The notes under the pieces: model-generated
The model's input: only the letters and a program-made list of their open reading frames with translations
Told to the model about the DNA's origin: nothing
Databases searched by the model: none
Translations under genes and position numbers: made by a program
Source: Rhodospirillaceae bacterium
Lineage (GTDB): Bacteria > Pseudomonadota > Alphaproteobacteria > SHVP01
Assembly (NCBI GenBank): GCA_002722055.1
Contig: PBKD01000006.1
Location: 108,233-172,232, forward strand
DNA: 64,000 bases
Direction: 5' to 3'
Shown: piece by piece, positions 27,133 through 36,143 of the stretch
Position numbering within the stretch: the first letter of the stretch is position 1
How the letters are laid out: each line of letters begins with the position of its first letter

Positions 27133-28131
27133 TTATTGTGAATTTTCAATTACGCTCTCTGGAAGTTCTTTTCCAAAGGCTCTTTGAAAAAATTCAGAAA
27201 TTTGCGGTTTTTCAATATCATCACATTTATTTAAAAATGTTAGTCTAAAAGCAAACCTTACATCATCAAAAATTATTGTATTCTCTGCCCAAGTGATGAC
27301 AGTTCTTGGAGACATCACTGTTGAAATATCTCCTATTTTAAAACTATTCCTTGTCATATCTGCAACTTGAACCATCTTACTAATTAGTTCTTTACCATCT
27401 GAATTATTATATTCAGAGACTTTAGAGAGAATTATTTTTTCTTCCTCACTATTTTTTAGATAATTGAGGGTTGTCACAAGATTCCACCTATCCATTTGAC
27501 CTTGATTAATCTGCTGTGTTCCGTGATAAAGGCCAGTAGTATCTCCTAGACCTATGGTGTTTGCAGTTGCAAATAATCGGAATCCATTATGGGGGTTAAT
27601 GATCCTATTTTGATCTAATAGAGTCATGCTCCCTTCTGCTTCTAGCACTCTTTGGATAACAAACATTACATCAGGTCTACCAGCATCGTACTCATCAAAA
27701 ACAAGCGCAGTTGGGGTTTGAAGTGCCCAAGGAAGAATTCCTTCTCTGAATTCTGTTATTTGCTTTCCATCTTTAAGAACAATTGCATCTTTACCAATTA
27801 AATCGATACGACTAATGTGTGAGTCTAAGTTAATACGGATGCATGGCCAGTTTAATCTTGCTGCTACTTGCTCAATATGTGTTGACTTTCCAGTACCATG
27901 GTAGCCTTGAATTAATACTTTTCTATTATATTTGAAACCTATCAATATGGCTAATGTAGTTTCATAATCAAAATGATAAGTATTATCAATTTTTGGAACA
28001 TATTCAGATTTCTCAGAAAAAGCGGGCACTTTTATTTTTGAGTTAATACCAAAGAGATCTTTTGCTGATATCTCTGTATCAGGAATTTTTTTGTTATTCT
28101 TAGCTTTTTCTAAATTTTTTTTATCATACAT
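27133..28131 (-). CDS. cobS: Cobaltochelatase AAA+ subunit CobS
   Basis: The 332-residue ATPase of the cobalt chelatase. N-terminal conserved [16 protein letters not shown]; Walker [10 protein letters not shown]; Walker [18 protein letters not shown]; the segment [32 protein letters not shown] is characteristic of CobS. It is preceded by the DnaJ-domain gene (21-base gap) and followed by cobT on the same strand, the usual alphaproteobacterial order. Confidence 0.97.
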   Translation of the reverse strand: MYDKKNLEKAKNNKKIPDTEISAKDLFGINSKIKVPAFSEKSEYVPKIDNTYHFDYETTLAILIGFKYNRKVLIQGYHGTGKSTHIEQVAARLNWPCIRINLDSHISRIDLIGKDAIVLKDGKQITEFREGILPWALQTPTALVFDEYDAGRPDVMFVIQRVLEAEGSMTLLDQNRIINPHNGFRLFATANTIGLGDTTGLYHGTQQINQGQMDRWNLVTTLNYLKNSEEEKIILSKVSEYNNSDGKELISKMVQVADMTRNSFKIGDISTVMSPRTVITWAENTIIFDDVRFAFRLTFLNKCDDIEKPQISEFFQRAFGKELPESVIENSQ

Positions 28132-28152
28132 TCTTAAGTTCCAATAATTTAA

Positions 28153-28707
28153 TTATACATATCCTGACGAAACAAGAAGAGAGTATGCTTCGTTAACTCT
28201 TTTAAGTCTCTCCTCTGCATCTTTTGACCCGGAATTAAGATCCGGATGAAATTTTTTTGCTAATTGTTTGTATCTATCTTTAACTTCTGTGGGGCTTGCA
28301 GAGGGTTTAAGTGACATGACATTAAGAGCCTTTGCAACAGGAGCAGTTGTGGTGGTTCTTCTTGAGTTAGATCTCTCCGTGTTATTATCTGTTTCTCCGT
28401 TGAAAAGACCATATGGTTCTTTTATTTTGAACTGGGAATTTTGGTTTTTGTTCCCTAGATCCCAAGTAGGTCTATGCCAAGTTGCGCTATTATGCCTGTA
28501 AGTTGAAATTTGTTCTTCTGACATATCTTCAAAATAGTTCCATGATTTATTATATTCCCTAACATGTTCTAAACAGAACCAATAATATTCTCTTAGGTTT
28601 TCACGTGACTTAGGTGCTCTATGCTCAGCCACTTTATTACAGTTAACATGGTCACATAACTGTGATTTCTCACTATTTTTTAATGTTTTTCTTGGATCGT
28701 AAACCAT
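28153..28707 (-). CDS. J-domain (DnaJ-like) molecular chaperone protein
   Basis: A 184-residue co-chaperone with its J domain at the C-terminus (about 127-181): ALNVMSLKPSASPTEVKDRYKQLAKKFHPDLN, holding the HPD triad needed to stimulate DnaK. The N-terminal half contains CDHVNCNKVAEHRAPKSRE and the block FCLEHVREYNKSWNYFEDMSE, typical of the alphaproteobacterial DnaJ-like protein encoded beside cobS. No zinc-finger repeat of full DnaJ is present. Its specific client is unknown. Confidence 0.92.
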   Translation of the reverse strand: MVYDPRKTLKNSEKSQLCDHVNCNKVAEHRAPKSRENLREYYWFCLEHVREYNKSWNYFEDMSEEQISTYRHNSATWHRPTWDLGNKNQNSQFKIKEPYGLFNGETDNNTERSNSRRTTTTAPVAKALNVMSLKPSASPTEVKDRYKQLAKKFHPDLNSGSKDAEERLKRVNEAYSLLVSSGYV

Positions 28708-28794
28708 TAATTATTTTCTTAAATATTAAAATATAATATAGTATTTATATAAGTAGATTTTATAACCTAAATATATTTCAGCAAGGATGTTACT

Positions 28795-29109
28795 TTGTCA
28801 ACTTCTACTGATTCATTTTTTAATCGACCCACAGCAGAAATTATCAATAAAAAGTTATCTGAGGCTCTTAAACCTACCGAATTAGATATACAAGACCAGT
28901 CACACCTTCATAAAGGTCATTCTGGGGCGCCTAAGACTGGCGAATCTCATTTTTATATTCTTATAGTATCACCCTTGTTTGAGGGCAAGACAAGGGTTTC
29001 TAGACAAAAACATGTTTTTGATATTCTTAAAGATGAACTAAAAGAAAAAATTCATGCCCTTTCATTAAAAACACTAACGCCAGAAGAGTTTAATAGCCTG
29101 AAATTTTAG
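28795..29109 (+). CDS. bolA: BolA family protein
   Basis: A 104-residue BolA protein; members partner with monothiol glutaredoxins in iron-sulfur homeostasis or bind DNA. The signature is GHSGAPKTGESHFYILIVSPLFEGKTRVSRQKHVFDIL, with the helix-turn-helix-like RQKHVFDILKDEL. The start is TTG with AAGGA about 8 bases upstream; an ATG at 28787 is out of frame. It is divergent from the DnaJ-like gene, as in many alphaproteobacteria. Confidence 0.93.
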   Translation: MSTSTDSFFNRPTAEIINKKLSEALKPTELDIQDQSHLHKGHSGAPKTGESHFYILIVSPLFEGKTRVSRQKHVFDILKDELKEKIHALSLKTLTPEEFNSLKF

Positions 29110-29146
29110 AAGAAAATATAAATTTTTTTGATCATTTGAAAATTAT

Positions 29147-30415
29147 TTATTTCTCATGTGGAAAAATTTTCAGAAGTGTGATTTGATTTCTATGTCTTTT
29201 TAATATTTCGAATCTGGTATCAAAGAAATTAAATATTTGACCTATTTCAGGTATAGATCTTGATTCGTGAACAACTAGACCAGCAACTGTTACAGCTTCG
29301 TTATGTGGAAGATTCCAACCCAGATCTCTGTTCAAATCTCTGATTGTAACTGTTCCGTCGACAAGGAAAGTTCCATCTTGATTTCTCCTTATACCCTTTT
29401 TAGCTATATCATACTCATCCGTGATTGGTCCTACTATTTCTTCAATAATATCTTCTAGTGTAATAAGGCCCATTAGCGCTCCATATTCATCAACTACTAA
29501 TGCAAAATGTTGGTGCTTGTCTCTAAAAGCTGTCATTTGTTCTAAGAGACTTGTTGATTCTGGAACAAACCATGGTTTTAACATAATCTTTTTTAGATCG
29601 ATATCATTTATATTTTTTGTATTATTAGCAATTTCCCTTAGGAGATCTTTTGCATGGATAACACCTGTAATATTTTCTTTTTCTTCAAACCAAATAGGAA
29701 TTCGAGTAAATTGACTATTTAAAACTTGCTCAATAATTTTTTGATTTTCTTTATTCCCGTCTATCATGACCATATTTTTTCTATGTATCATTGCGTCTGT
29801 CACCCATCTTTCTGATAGATCAAATACCCCTCTAAGCATATCACTCTCATCTTTAACTATGCTCCCTTCTTGAGCATGAAGTTTTATAGCACTAACGATT
29901 TCTTCTTGAGGGGATACTAATTTAGCAACAGCTTGTTTATCAGCTCCAAATATCCGAAGAGCTAGGCCCACTATTGCTTCAATACTAATTACAATTGGAG
30001 ATAAGACTATTACAATAAACTTTAAAATAGGGGCAACTATTAACGCAGATCTTGTTGGGTGTCTTAGCGCATATGTCTTAGGAAGCACTTCAGCAAAAAT
30101 TAGAATTAATGTTGTCATAATAATTGTTGCGTAAGCAACGCCTGCGTCTCCCGTCCAGGATATCAATAAACTGGTAGCAAGAGACGAGGCAAAAATATTA
30201 ACGAGATTATTTCCAAGTAATATAGATCCTATCAGTCTTTCTCTTAGATTTAATAATTGTAATACTATTGTAGCTTTCTTGTTTCCTCCTGCTTCTAAAT
30301 GTGTAAGTCTTGGTCTAGAAGCTGCGGTTAGAGCTGTTTCCGAGCCACTAAAAAAAGCGGAGAAAATAATTAATATTAATACAAAAATAAGTGTTAAAAT
30401 AATATAAGTTTCCAT
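29147..30415 (-). CDS. CNNM/CorC-HlyC family transporter-associated protein (DUF21 + CBS pair)
   Basis: A 422-residue protein with an N-terminal DUF21 membrane domain of about four TM segments (residues 1-140, SAFFSGSETALTAASRPRLTHL, GSILLGNNLVNIFAS), two CBS domains (about 205-325, RIPIWFEEKENITGVIHAKDLL and FALVVDEYGALMGLITLEDIIEEIVG) and a C-terminal transporter-associated domain (FLVDGTVTIRDLNRDLGWNLP). This architecture is the CorB/YfjD type, linked to magnesium or cobalt handling. It lies 8 bases downstream of aroB, and this aroK-aroB-corB-like order is common in alphaproteobacteria. Confidence 0.94.
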   Translation of the reverse strand: METYIILTLIFVLILIIFSAFFSGSETALTAASRPRLTHLEAGGNKKATIVLQLLNLRERLIGSILLGNNLVNIFASSLATSLLISWTGDAGVAYATIIMTTLILIFAEVLPKTYALRHPTRSALIVAPILKFIVIVLSPIVISIEAIVGLALRIFGADKQAVAKLVSPQEEIVSAIKLHAQEGSIVKDESDMLRGVFDLSERWVTDAMIHRKNMVMIDGNKENQKIIEQVLNSQFTRIPIWFEEKENITGVIHAKDLLREIANNTKNINDIDLKKIMLKPWFVPESTSLLEQMTAFRDKHQHFALVVDEYGALMGLITLEDIIEEIVGPITDEYDIAKKGIRRNQDGTFLVDGTVTIRDLNRDLGWNLPHNEAVTVAGLVVHESRSIPEIGQIFNFFDTRFEILKRHRNQITLLKIFPHEK

Positions 30416-30423
30416 AATGTACT

Positions 30424-31530
30424 TTATACGAGTTCAGCCAAAATTTGTTTTACCTCTTTTTCTGTAACATTATAATCTGCTACGGCTTTTCCAATTCCGT
30501 TTACAAGGATAAAAACAGTCTTTCCGTCTTTATTTTTTTTATCTTGAAGCATTGGTAAATATAAATCGTCAATCGATAGGTTGTTATCAATATGATTTAA
30601 ATTGATAGGTAGACCAACATTTAAAAGGTGTTTATTAACCCTATCAAGATCTTCTTTTGTACATAAACCCTTATTAAAAGATAGCTGGTATGCCAACTTT
30701 ATTCCTATTGCTACTGCCTCACCATGTTTTAATTTCTCACTATAGTTTAGAGCATTTTCAATAGCATGTCCAAAAGTATGTCCTAAGTTAAGTAATATCC
30801 TTTTTCCACCTTGTTCTCTCTCATCTTCTGATACAATATTTGCTTTAGAATGACAGCATTTATTGATTGCATATTCTAATTCTTCTTTTTGGCAAGAAAG
30901 AACATTTTTGAAGTTATTTTCTAACCATTCAAAAAATTTATAATCATTTATCAAGGCATATTTTAACATTTCTGCATATCCAGATAATAAATCTCTATTT
31001 GAAAGAGTTTTTAAATATTTTATGTCAACTAAAACCATTTTAGGTTGATGATAAATGCCTAATAAATTCTTTCCGTGAATTGTATCAATGCCTGTTTTTC
31101 CTCCTATTGAACTATCAACTTGGGCAATAAGAGTTGTAGGAATATGAATTATATTTACACCTCTCCTTATTACTCCTGCGGAAAAACCTGCTATATCGCC
31201 AACAACTCCCCCTCCCAGGGATAATATAACGTCATCTTTTTGTATTTTAATGTTTAGTAAATTATCATTAATATATTTGAAATACTCTATAGATTTTGAA
31301 TTCTCCCCAGCAGGAATTATGATTTTAAAATTTAAAAATTTATTTTCTGATAGGGCATTTGATAGGTTATCTAAATGTAATTTGGATACGTTATCATCAG
31401 TAATTATAGCTATTTTAGATCTGCTATAATGCTTGATTAAAAAATTAATTAAATCATTTAAATTATTATAGCCGATTACTACTTGGTATGACCTATTATT
31501 ATCAAGATCTACTTTAATTATATTACTCAT
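30424..31530 (-). CDS. aroB: 3-dehydroquinate synthase
   Basis: Second enzyme of the shikimate pathway, turning DAHP into 3-dehydroquinate with NAD and a divalent metal. 368 residues, full length. Diagnostic segments: ILSLGGGVVGDIAGFSAGVIRRGVN, IPTTLIAQVDSSIGGKTGID, and metal ligands in GYAEMLKYALI and LNLGHTFGHAIE plus KHGEAVAIG. It follows aroK by 17 bases on the same strand, forming an aromatic amino acid operon. Confidence 0.97.
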   Translation of the reverse strand: MSNIIKVDLDNNRSYQVVIGYNNLNDLINFLIKHYSRSKIAIITDDNVSKLHLDNLSNALSENKFLNFKIIIPAGENSKSIEYFKYINDNLLNIKIQKDDVILSLGGGVVGDIAGFSAGVIRRGVNIIHIPTTLIAQVDSSIGGKTGIDTIHGKNLLGIYHQPKMVLVDIKYLKTLSNRDLLSGYAEMLKYALINDYKFFEWLENNFKNVLSCQKEELEYAINKCCHSKANIVSEDEREQGGKRILLNLGHTFGHAIENALNYSEKLKHGEAVAIGIKLAYQLSFNKGLCTKEDLDRVNKHLLNVGLPINLNHIDNNLSIDDLYLPMLQDKKNKDGKTVFILVNGIGKAVADYNVTEKEVKQILAELV

Positions 31531-31547
31531 AATTTCCTTGGTTAGTT

Positions 31548-32090
31548 TTATAAATAATCATTTAAATTTACAATAATTTTATCAATTATTTGGTTTTGTT
31601 TCAAATTATTGGTGTCAATAATTAAATTTGCTTCAGAGTAAATAGTATCTCTATGCTTAGATAATTCTTTTAATTTTGAAAACTTATTTTGTCCTTGAAG
31701 TAAAGGTCTCTTTTTTGAATTTTTCACTCTCCTAACAATAGTTGCAATATCAATTTTTAACCATAAAGAAGTTGAGTTTTTTAAAATTAACTCTCTTGTT
31801 TTTTTATGGATAAAAGCTCCACCACCTGCAGAAATTACACATTTTTCTCTTGATAATAGTTTTCGAAGAATATTTAGTTCTTGAATTCTAAAGGCTTGTT
31901 CACCTTCAGACTGAAATATTTCATATATCATTTTATTTAGTGATTTCTCTATTTCTCTATCTGAATCATAGAACAGCATGCCCAGTTTTGAGCTTAATAA
32001 TTTTCCAATAGTCGATTTGCCTGAGCCCATATGACCAATAAGAACAATAGGTTTTTTGATATCCTTATGCAAAATACTTTTATCTATCAT
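31548..32090 (-). CDS. aroK: Shikimate kinase
   Basis: Phosphorylates shikimate at the 3-OH with ATP. 180 residues. P-loop GHMGSGKST, shikimate-binding DSDREIEKS, the segment RIQELNILRKLL and VISAGGGAFIHKKTR, and the lid RPLLQG are intact. It is the first gene of the aroK-aroB-CorC-like run and is divergent from the small membrane peptide gene at 32225. Confidence 0.96.
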   Translation of the reverse strand: MIDKSILHKDIKKPIVLIGHMGSGKSTIGKLLSSKLGMLFYDSDREIEKSLNKMIYEIFQSEGEQAFRIQELNILRKLLSREKCVISAGGGAFIHKKTRELILKNSTSLWLKIDIATIVRRVKNSKKRPLLQGQNKFSKLKELSKHRDTIYSEANLIIDTNNLKQNQIIDKIIVNLNDYL

Positions 32091-32224
32091 ATTATTACCA
32101 TTTATTTAATCTTTTTTAGAATAAAGTGAAAGTATTAATTTGATTGACTAGTATGACGAATAATTGCCATATTTCTATAATAAACTATAATTTAATTATT
32201 AATTCTAATATTTGAAGGTTTCTA

Positions 32225-32356
32225 ATGTCTCATCGTAGCAAGATACTAATTCTATTCATTTTAATTTTGCTTACAGCTGGTTTTCTGGCCTTGGTAGCCT
32301 GGGACATCTCTCCGGAGATAAGTGAAGTAGAAAAAGCTATACCATTTGATAAGTAG
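32225..32356 (+). CDS. Small (43 aa) single-span membrane protein, absent from the ORF track
   Basis: ATG at 32225 to TAG at 32354-32356 encodes a 43-residue peptide: a short basic N-terminus (MSHRSK), a hydrophobic helix (ILILFILILLTAGFLALVAW) and a polar tail DISPEISEVEKAIPFDK. It ends immediately before AGGAG, the ribosome-binding site of the next gene, so the two are probably translated from one mRNA. A tiny protein with a similar hydrophobic helix and a tail of the type WDIPxPxxxVEKxIP is, to my memory, encoded in the same position upstream of xerD in other alphaproteobacteria. Function unknown. Confidence 0.72.
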   Translation: MSHRSKILILFILILLTAGFLALVAWDISPEISEVEKAIPFDK

Positions 32357-32367
32357 TAGGAGCTTTG

Positions 32368-34230
32368 TTGAAATTTATGATGATAAATATTCTTATATAT
32401 ATAAATAAAATTAAATTCTTTTTGTTAATTTTTTTGCTCTGTTATGTAGGAAGCTTGTATGCAGAACCTGTTGATCTGATAGTACCACCTAAGATTAAGA
32501 AAAATGAAAATAATATAATTGACCAAAAGCTTCTTAAGAATAATCAAAAAGAAGAAACTCTTGATGAAGAGAGTGAAATTAGTATTACAACACTTAAACC
32601 GATTGATCCCTCATCTGTAGGGATATATAGGGAAGGTGGTTTAGGTTTAAGTTTAAATATATGGGAAAATTCAGATAGGGAAGTAATTGAAGCTTTGATT
32701 TCAGTCGTCCCAGAGAGTTATTACTCACCTGCTTTAAGGAATCTTTATAAACGGATACTGCTATCTGAAGCGAAAATCTTTAATATATCCAGTGATCCAC
32801 TTAAGTTATTAGAATTAAGAATAAAAAAACTTGCTAGTTCAGGTTTCATTTCTTTAGCTGCTGATCTTGCAAGCCTTGCACCTAAGAATGATATTCTTGG
32901 AAGGTTTGATAACTTATTTATTGAAGAGAAACTACTGGATGGTGACAATTTATCTGCATGCGATAGGGTTGAAGAAATGTTTGAAGGTGGTAAAAGCAAC
33001 CCTTTTTTATTGAAACATCTTAGTTTATGTAAAATATTTATTGGTGACGTAGATGCATCCAGGTTAGTTATTGATCTTTTGCATGAACTGGATCCAAAAG
33101 ACAAAAACTTTTTCTCTTTAGCTTCTACATTGATCGATGGTGAGCAAATCGATTTGTCAGTTTTTGATGTTTTGTCTCCTCTTCACTTAGCGATGATTAA
33201 CGCTGCAAAATTAAAAATACCAGATGGTATTATTTCAAATGTCGATCCAGTTGTGTTAAAGGCTTTAGCCGAGTCTCCAAATACTTCTCTTAGTACAAGA
33301 ATTTATGCAGCTGAGAAAGCTGTTAGTTTAGGAATAATTGGCCCAGAAAAATTATCATCTATATATTCTAATATTGTTTTTGATAAGGACAGAGTAAATT
33401 ATTTATTTGAAGGAGAAATATTTGACCAGATAGACTCAAAAGCATTACTCTATCAAATTGCTAAAACTCAAGTTGTTCCTGAGGCAAAAGCTGAAGTACT
33501 TCATAAATCATCACTTTTAGCATATAAGGAAAACCTTCCAATTACCAACTATTCAGTAAATATTGATTCCTATTTAGAAATATATCCAAATAATAGTCTT
33601 GTTTGGTTTGCTGGTGATGCAATTGCTGCGCTATTATATTCGGATAAAGAATTTGAGGCTATCAAGTGGTACAAACTCATAAATAGTTCAGGAAATATTT
33701 TAGATCCTAGTGTTAGAAGAGCGAATCTAAATTTTTGGCCAATATTTTATATTATAGATCCAAGTATATCTAGTATGGATGTAACTAATTGGGTTGATGA
33801 AATGATTGAAATGAGCGAAAGTAAAAGTAATCAGCAGATTGCAATTACACTTGGATTATTGCAGAACTTTGGCCTTAAAATACCTAATGAAATTTGGGTA
33901 AAGCTTCTAAAAAATAATAAAAGAGTTAATTCTTATTCTGCTCCCTCTATGTATATTGTTAATTTTGAAAATGCTGTAGATGGACTCCAAATTGGGGAAG
34001 TTGTTTTGTATAGCCTTTTAATGCTTGGTAGCACAGGAAAAGATCTCAGTCCTTCTATAGGTTTGTCTGTTGTTAATGGCCTTTCAAAACTTAACTTGTA
34101 TAATGAGTCAAAAAGTATAGCTATAGAAATTCTTTTGTCATATTATAACCCTTTATTAGAAAATGATTTAGTTTATCAAAAAAGAAAATCAAGTGTGCAG
34201 TCAGAACCCACAAGTGATTCCAATGAATAA
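32368..34230 (+). CDS. Conserved hypothetical exported protein upstream of xerD
   Basis: About 620 residues with an N-terminal signal or anchor (FFLLIFLLCYVGSLYAE) and then a mainly helical, repeat-like body without catalytic motifs I can recognise; the fold reads like TPR or armadillo-type solenoid helices (for example LKHLSLCKIFIGDVDASRLVIDLLHEL). Starts are ambiguous: TTG 32365, TTG 32368 and ATG 32377 are in frame; AGGAG at 32358-32362 favours 32368. The gene lies between the 43-residue peptide gene and xerD, a conserved alphaproteobacterial neighbourhood. Probably periplasmic; function unknown. Confidence 0.8.
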   Translation: MKFMMINILIYINKIKFFLLIFLLCYVGSLYAEPVDLIVPPKIKKNENNIIDQKLLKNNQKEETLDEESEISITTLKPIDPSSVGIYREGGLGLSLNIWENSDREVIEALISVVPESYYSPALRNLYKRILLSEAKIFNISSDPLKLLELRIKKLASSGFISLAADLASLAPKNDILGRFDNLFIEEKLLDGDNLSACDRVEEMFEGGKSNPFLLKHLSLCKIFIGDVDASRLVIDLLHELDPKDKNFFSLASTLIDGEQIDLSVFDVLSPLHLAMINAAKLKIPDGIISNVDPVVLKALAESPNTSLSTRIYAAEKAVSLGIIGPEKLSSIYSNIVFDKDRVNYLFEGEIFDQIDSKALLYQIAKTQVVPEAKAEVLHKSSLLAYKENLPITNYSVNIDSYLEIYPNNSLVWFAGDAIAALLYSDKEFEAIKWYKLINSSGNILDPSVRRANLNFWPIFYIIDPSISSMDVTNWVDEMIEMSESKSNQQIAITLGLLQNFGLKIPNEIWVKLLKNNKRVNSYSAPSMYIVNFENAVDGLQIGEVVLYSLLMLGSTGKDLSPSIGLSVVNGLSKLNLYNESKSIAIEILLSYYNPLLENDLVYQKRKSSVQSEPTSDSNE

Positions 34231-34261
34231 GATAAAAATATAACAGCAGATAGTACTTTAG

Positions 34262-35170
34262 ATGAATAAATATACAAATTTTCATATTGAATCTTTTTTA
34301 GAAATGATCAACGTAGAGAGAGGCCTCTCTGAAAAAACCCTTGAAGCATATAAAAATGATATTAATGATTTTCTTTTATTTTTAAGAAAAAAAGTAGATA
34401 TAATTGAAGTAAATGAGAAATTATTAAAAAAGTATATAAAAAACCTCTCTAAAAAAAAATTATCTAAATCATCTATTGCTAGAAAGATTTCTTCGCTTAA
34501 GCAGTTTTATGGTTTTTTATATAGTGAAAAAATAAAAGTTGATAATCCAACAATCTCATTAGAGGCTCCTAAAAAAGATAAAAAACTTCCAAAGAACCTC
34601 TCTGAAGAAGAAGTAGAAATACTATTTTTAGAAGCCGAAAAATTGGTAGGTCCAGAAGGCTCCAGAATGAGAGCGATGTTAGAAATAATTTATGCAGCAG
34701 GTTTACGTGTTTCTGAATTAATTTCCATACCTATTTCAGCTGTGAAAGGTGATAGAAAATTTTTAGTAATACAGGGAAAAGGGAATAAAGTTAGATCTGT
34801 ACCGCTTACAAAGAAATCAATCGATTCTATTCAGTCCTACCTTAAGGACAGAAGTTACTTTCTCAAAGATAGACAAGAATCTGAATATCTATTTCCTTCA
34901 AATAGTCGTAGTGGACACCTTACTAGACAGAGGTTTAGTCAGATGTTAGATAATTTAGCAAAAAATGCAGGTTTTTCAAAAAAATATATCTCTCCACATG
35001 TTTTAAGGCATGCATTTGCTACTCACTTACTTTCAAACGGTGCAGATCTAATAGCTGTTCAAAAAATGTTAGGCCACTCTGATATAAACACTACTCAAAT
35101 TTATACTCATATTGTGGATACTCATAAAAAAGATTTAATTTATTCAAAGCATCCACTTTCAGAAAAGTAA
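34262..35170 (+). CDS. xerD: Tyrosine recombinase XerD (chromosome dimer resolution)
   Basis: A 302-residue site-specific recombinase acting with XerC at dif sites. The N-terminal SAM-like core-binding domain (FLEMINVERGLSEKTLEAYKNDINDF) and the catalytic domain are complete: Arg in YAAGLRVSELI, Lys in IQGKGNKVRSVPL, HxLRH in SPHVLRHAFATHLL, His in LGHSDINTTQIYTH with the nucleophilic Tyr. Position beside accA and the aroK locus is typical for the housekeeping xerD, unlike the broken phage-type integrase at 59669. Confidence 0.95.
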   Translation: MNKYTNFHIESFLEMINVERGLSEKTLEAYKNDINDFLLFLRKKVDIIEVNEKLLKKYIKNLSKKKLSKSSIARKISSLKQFYGFLYSEKIKVDNPTISLEAPKKDKKLPKNLSEEEVEILFLEAEKLVGPEGSRMRAMLEIIYAAGLRVSELISIPISAVKGDRKFLVIQGKGNKVRSVPLTKKSIDSIQSYLKDRSYFLKDRQESEYLFPSNSRSGHLTRQRFSQMLDNLAKNAGFSKKYISPHVLRHAFATHLLSNGADLIAVQKMLGHSDINTTQIYTHIVDTHKKDLIYSKHPLSEK

Positions 35171-35182
35171 GTAATATAAAAA

Positions 35183-36139
35183 ATGAATATAATACTAGAA
35201 TTTGAGAAGCCAATTGTTGAGCTTGAGGGGAAACTAAAAGAATTAAAACATCTTGTTAATTCAGGGGATAGTAAGGCTAGAATAGAATCTTCTAAATTAG
35301 AAAAAAAAATAGATACAACCCTTAAAGAAATTTATAAAAAATTAACACCTTGGGAAAAAGTACTAGTTGCAAGACATCCAGGAAGGCCACATTTTTTAGA
35401 TTATATAAATGGGTTTATAGAGGATTATATACCTCTTTCTGGTGATAGATCTTTTGGTGAAGATACAGCATTAATTGGTGGAATAGGTTTATTCAGAGGT
35501 TTCTCTGTGGTTTTGATTGGCAATGAAAAGGGTCATGATACAAAAACAAGACTTGAAAGAAACTTTGGTATGGCTCACCCTGAAGGTTACCGAAAAGCTT
35601 CTAGACTTATGAATTTAGCTAATAAATTTAACCTACCAGTTCTAACTTTTGTTGATACTGCAGGCGCATATCCTGGTGTAGAAGCAGAGCAGAGGGGTCA
35701 AGCTGAGGCAATAGCTCGATGTATTGAGTCTTGTATTAATTTAAAGACGCCTCTAATTTCTAGCATTGTTGGGGAAGGTGGCTCAGGCGGGGCTATGGCT
35801 CTAGCAGCAGGCAATAAAGTAATCATGTTGGAACATTCAATTTATTCAGTTATTTCCCCTGAGGGTTGTGCTTCAATTTTATGGAGAAATTCTGAGAGAA
35901 GTAAAGATGCTGCAGAGGCTTTAAAACTAACTTCAAAGGACATGTTAGAACTTAATGTTGTTGATAAAGTAGTAAGAGAACCAGTTGGAGGGGCTCATAG
36001 AAAACCATCCGAGGTAATTAATGATTTAGCCACTGTTATAGAAGAACAATTAATTGAGCTTAATTTTGCTGAAAATAAATCCTATAGTGATGATAGAAAG
36101 GAAAAGTTTTTAGCTATTGGAAGAATCACTAATCAATAA
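35183..36139 (+). CDS. accA: Acetyl-CoA carboxylase carboxyltransferase subunit alpha
   Basis: The alpha half of the carboxyltransferase making malonyl-CoA for fatty acid synthesis. 318 residues. Conserved blocks: LTPWEKVLVARHPGRPHFLDYI, DRSFGEDTALIGGIG, GHDTKTRLERNFGMAHPEGYRKA, FVDTAGAYPGVEAEQRGQAEAIA and the oxyanion-hole GEGGSGGAMAL. It follows xerD by 12 bases. accD and accBC are outside the window. Confidence 0.97.
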   Translation: MNIILEFEKPIVELEGKLKELKHLVNSGDSKARIESSKLEKKIDTTLKEIYKKLTPWEKVLVARHPGRPHFLDYINGFIEDYIPLSGDRSFGEDTALIGGIGLFRGFSVVLIGNEKGHDTKTRLERNFGMAHPEGYRKASRLMNLANKFNLPVLTFVDTAGAYPGVEAEQRGQAEAIARCIESCINLKTPLISSIVGEGGSGGAMALAAGNKVIMLEHSIYSVISPEGCASILWRNSERSKDAAEALKLTSKDMLELNVVDKVVREPVGGAHRKPSEVINDLATVIEEQLIELNFAENKSYSDDRKEKFLAIGRITNQ

Positions 36140-36143
36140 TAAA

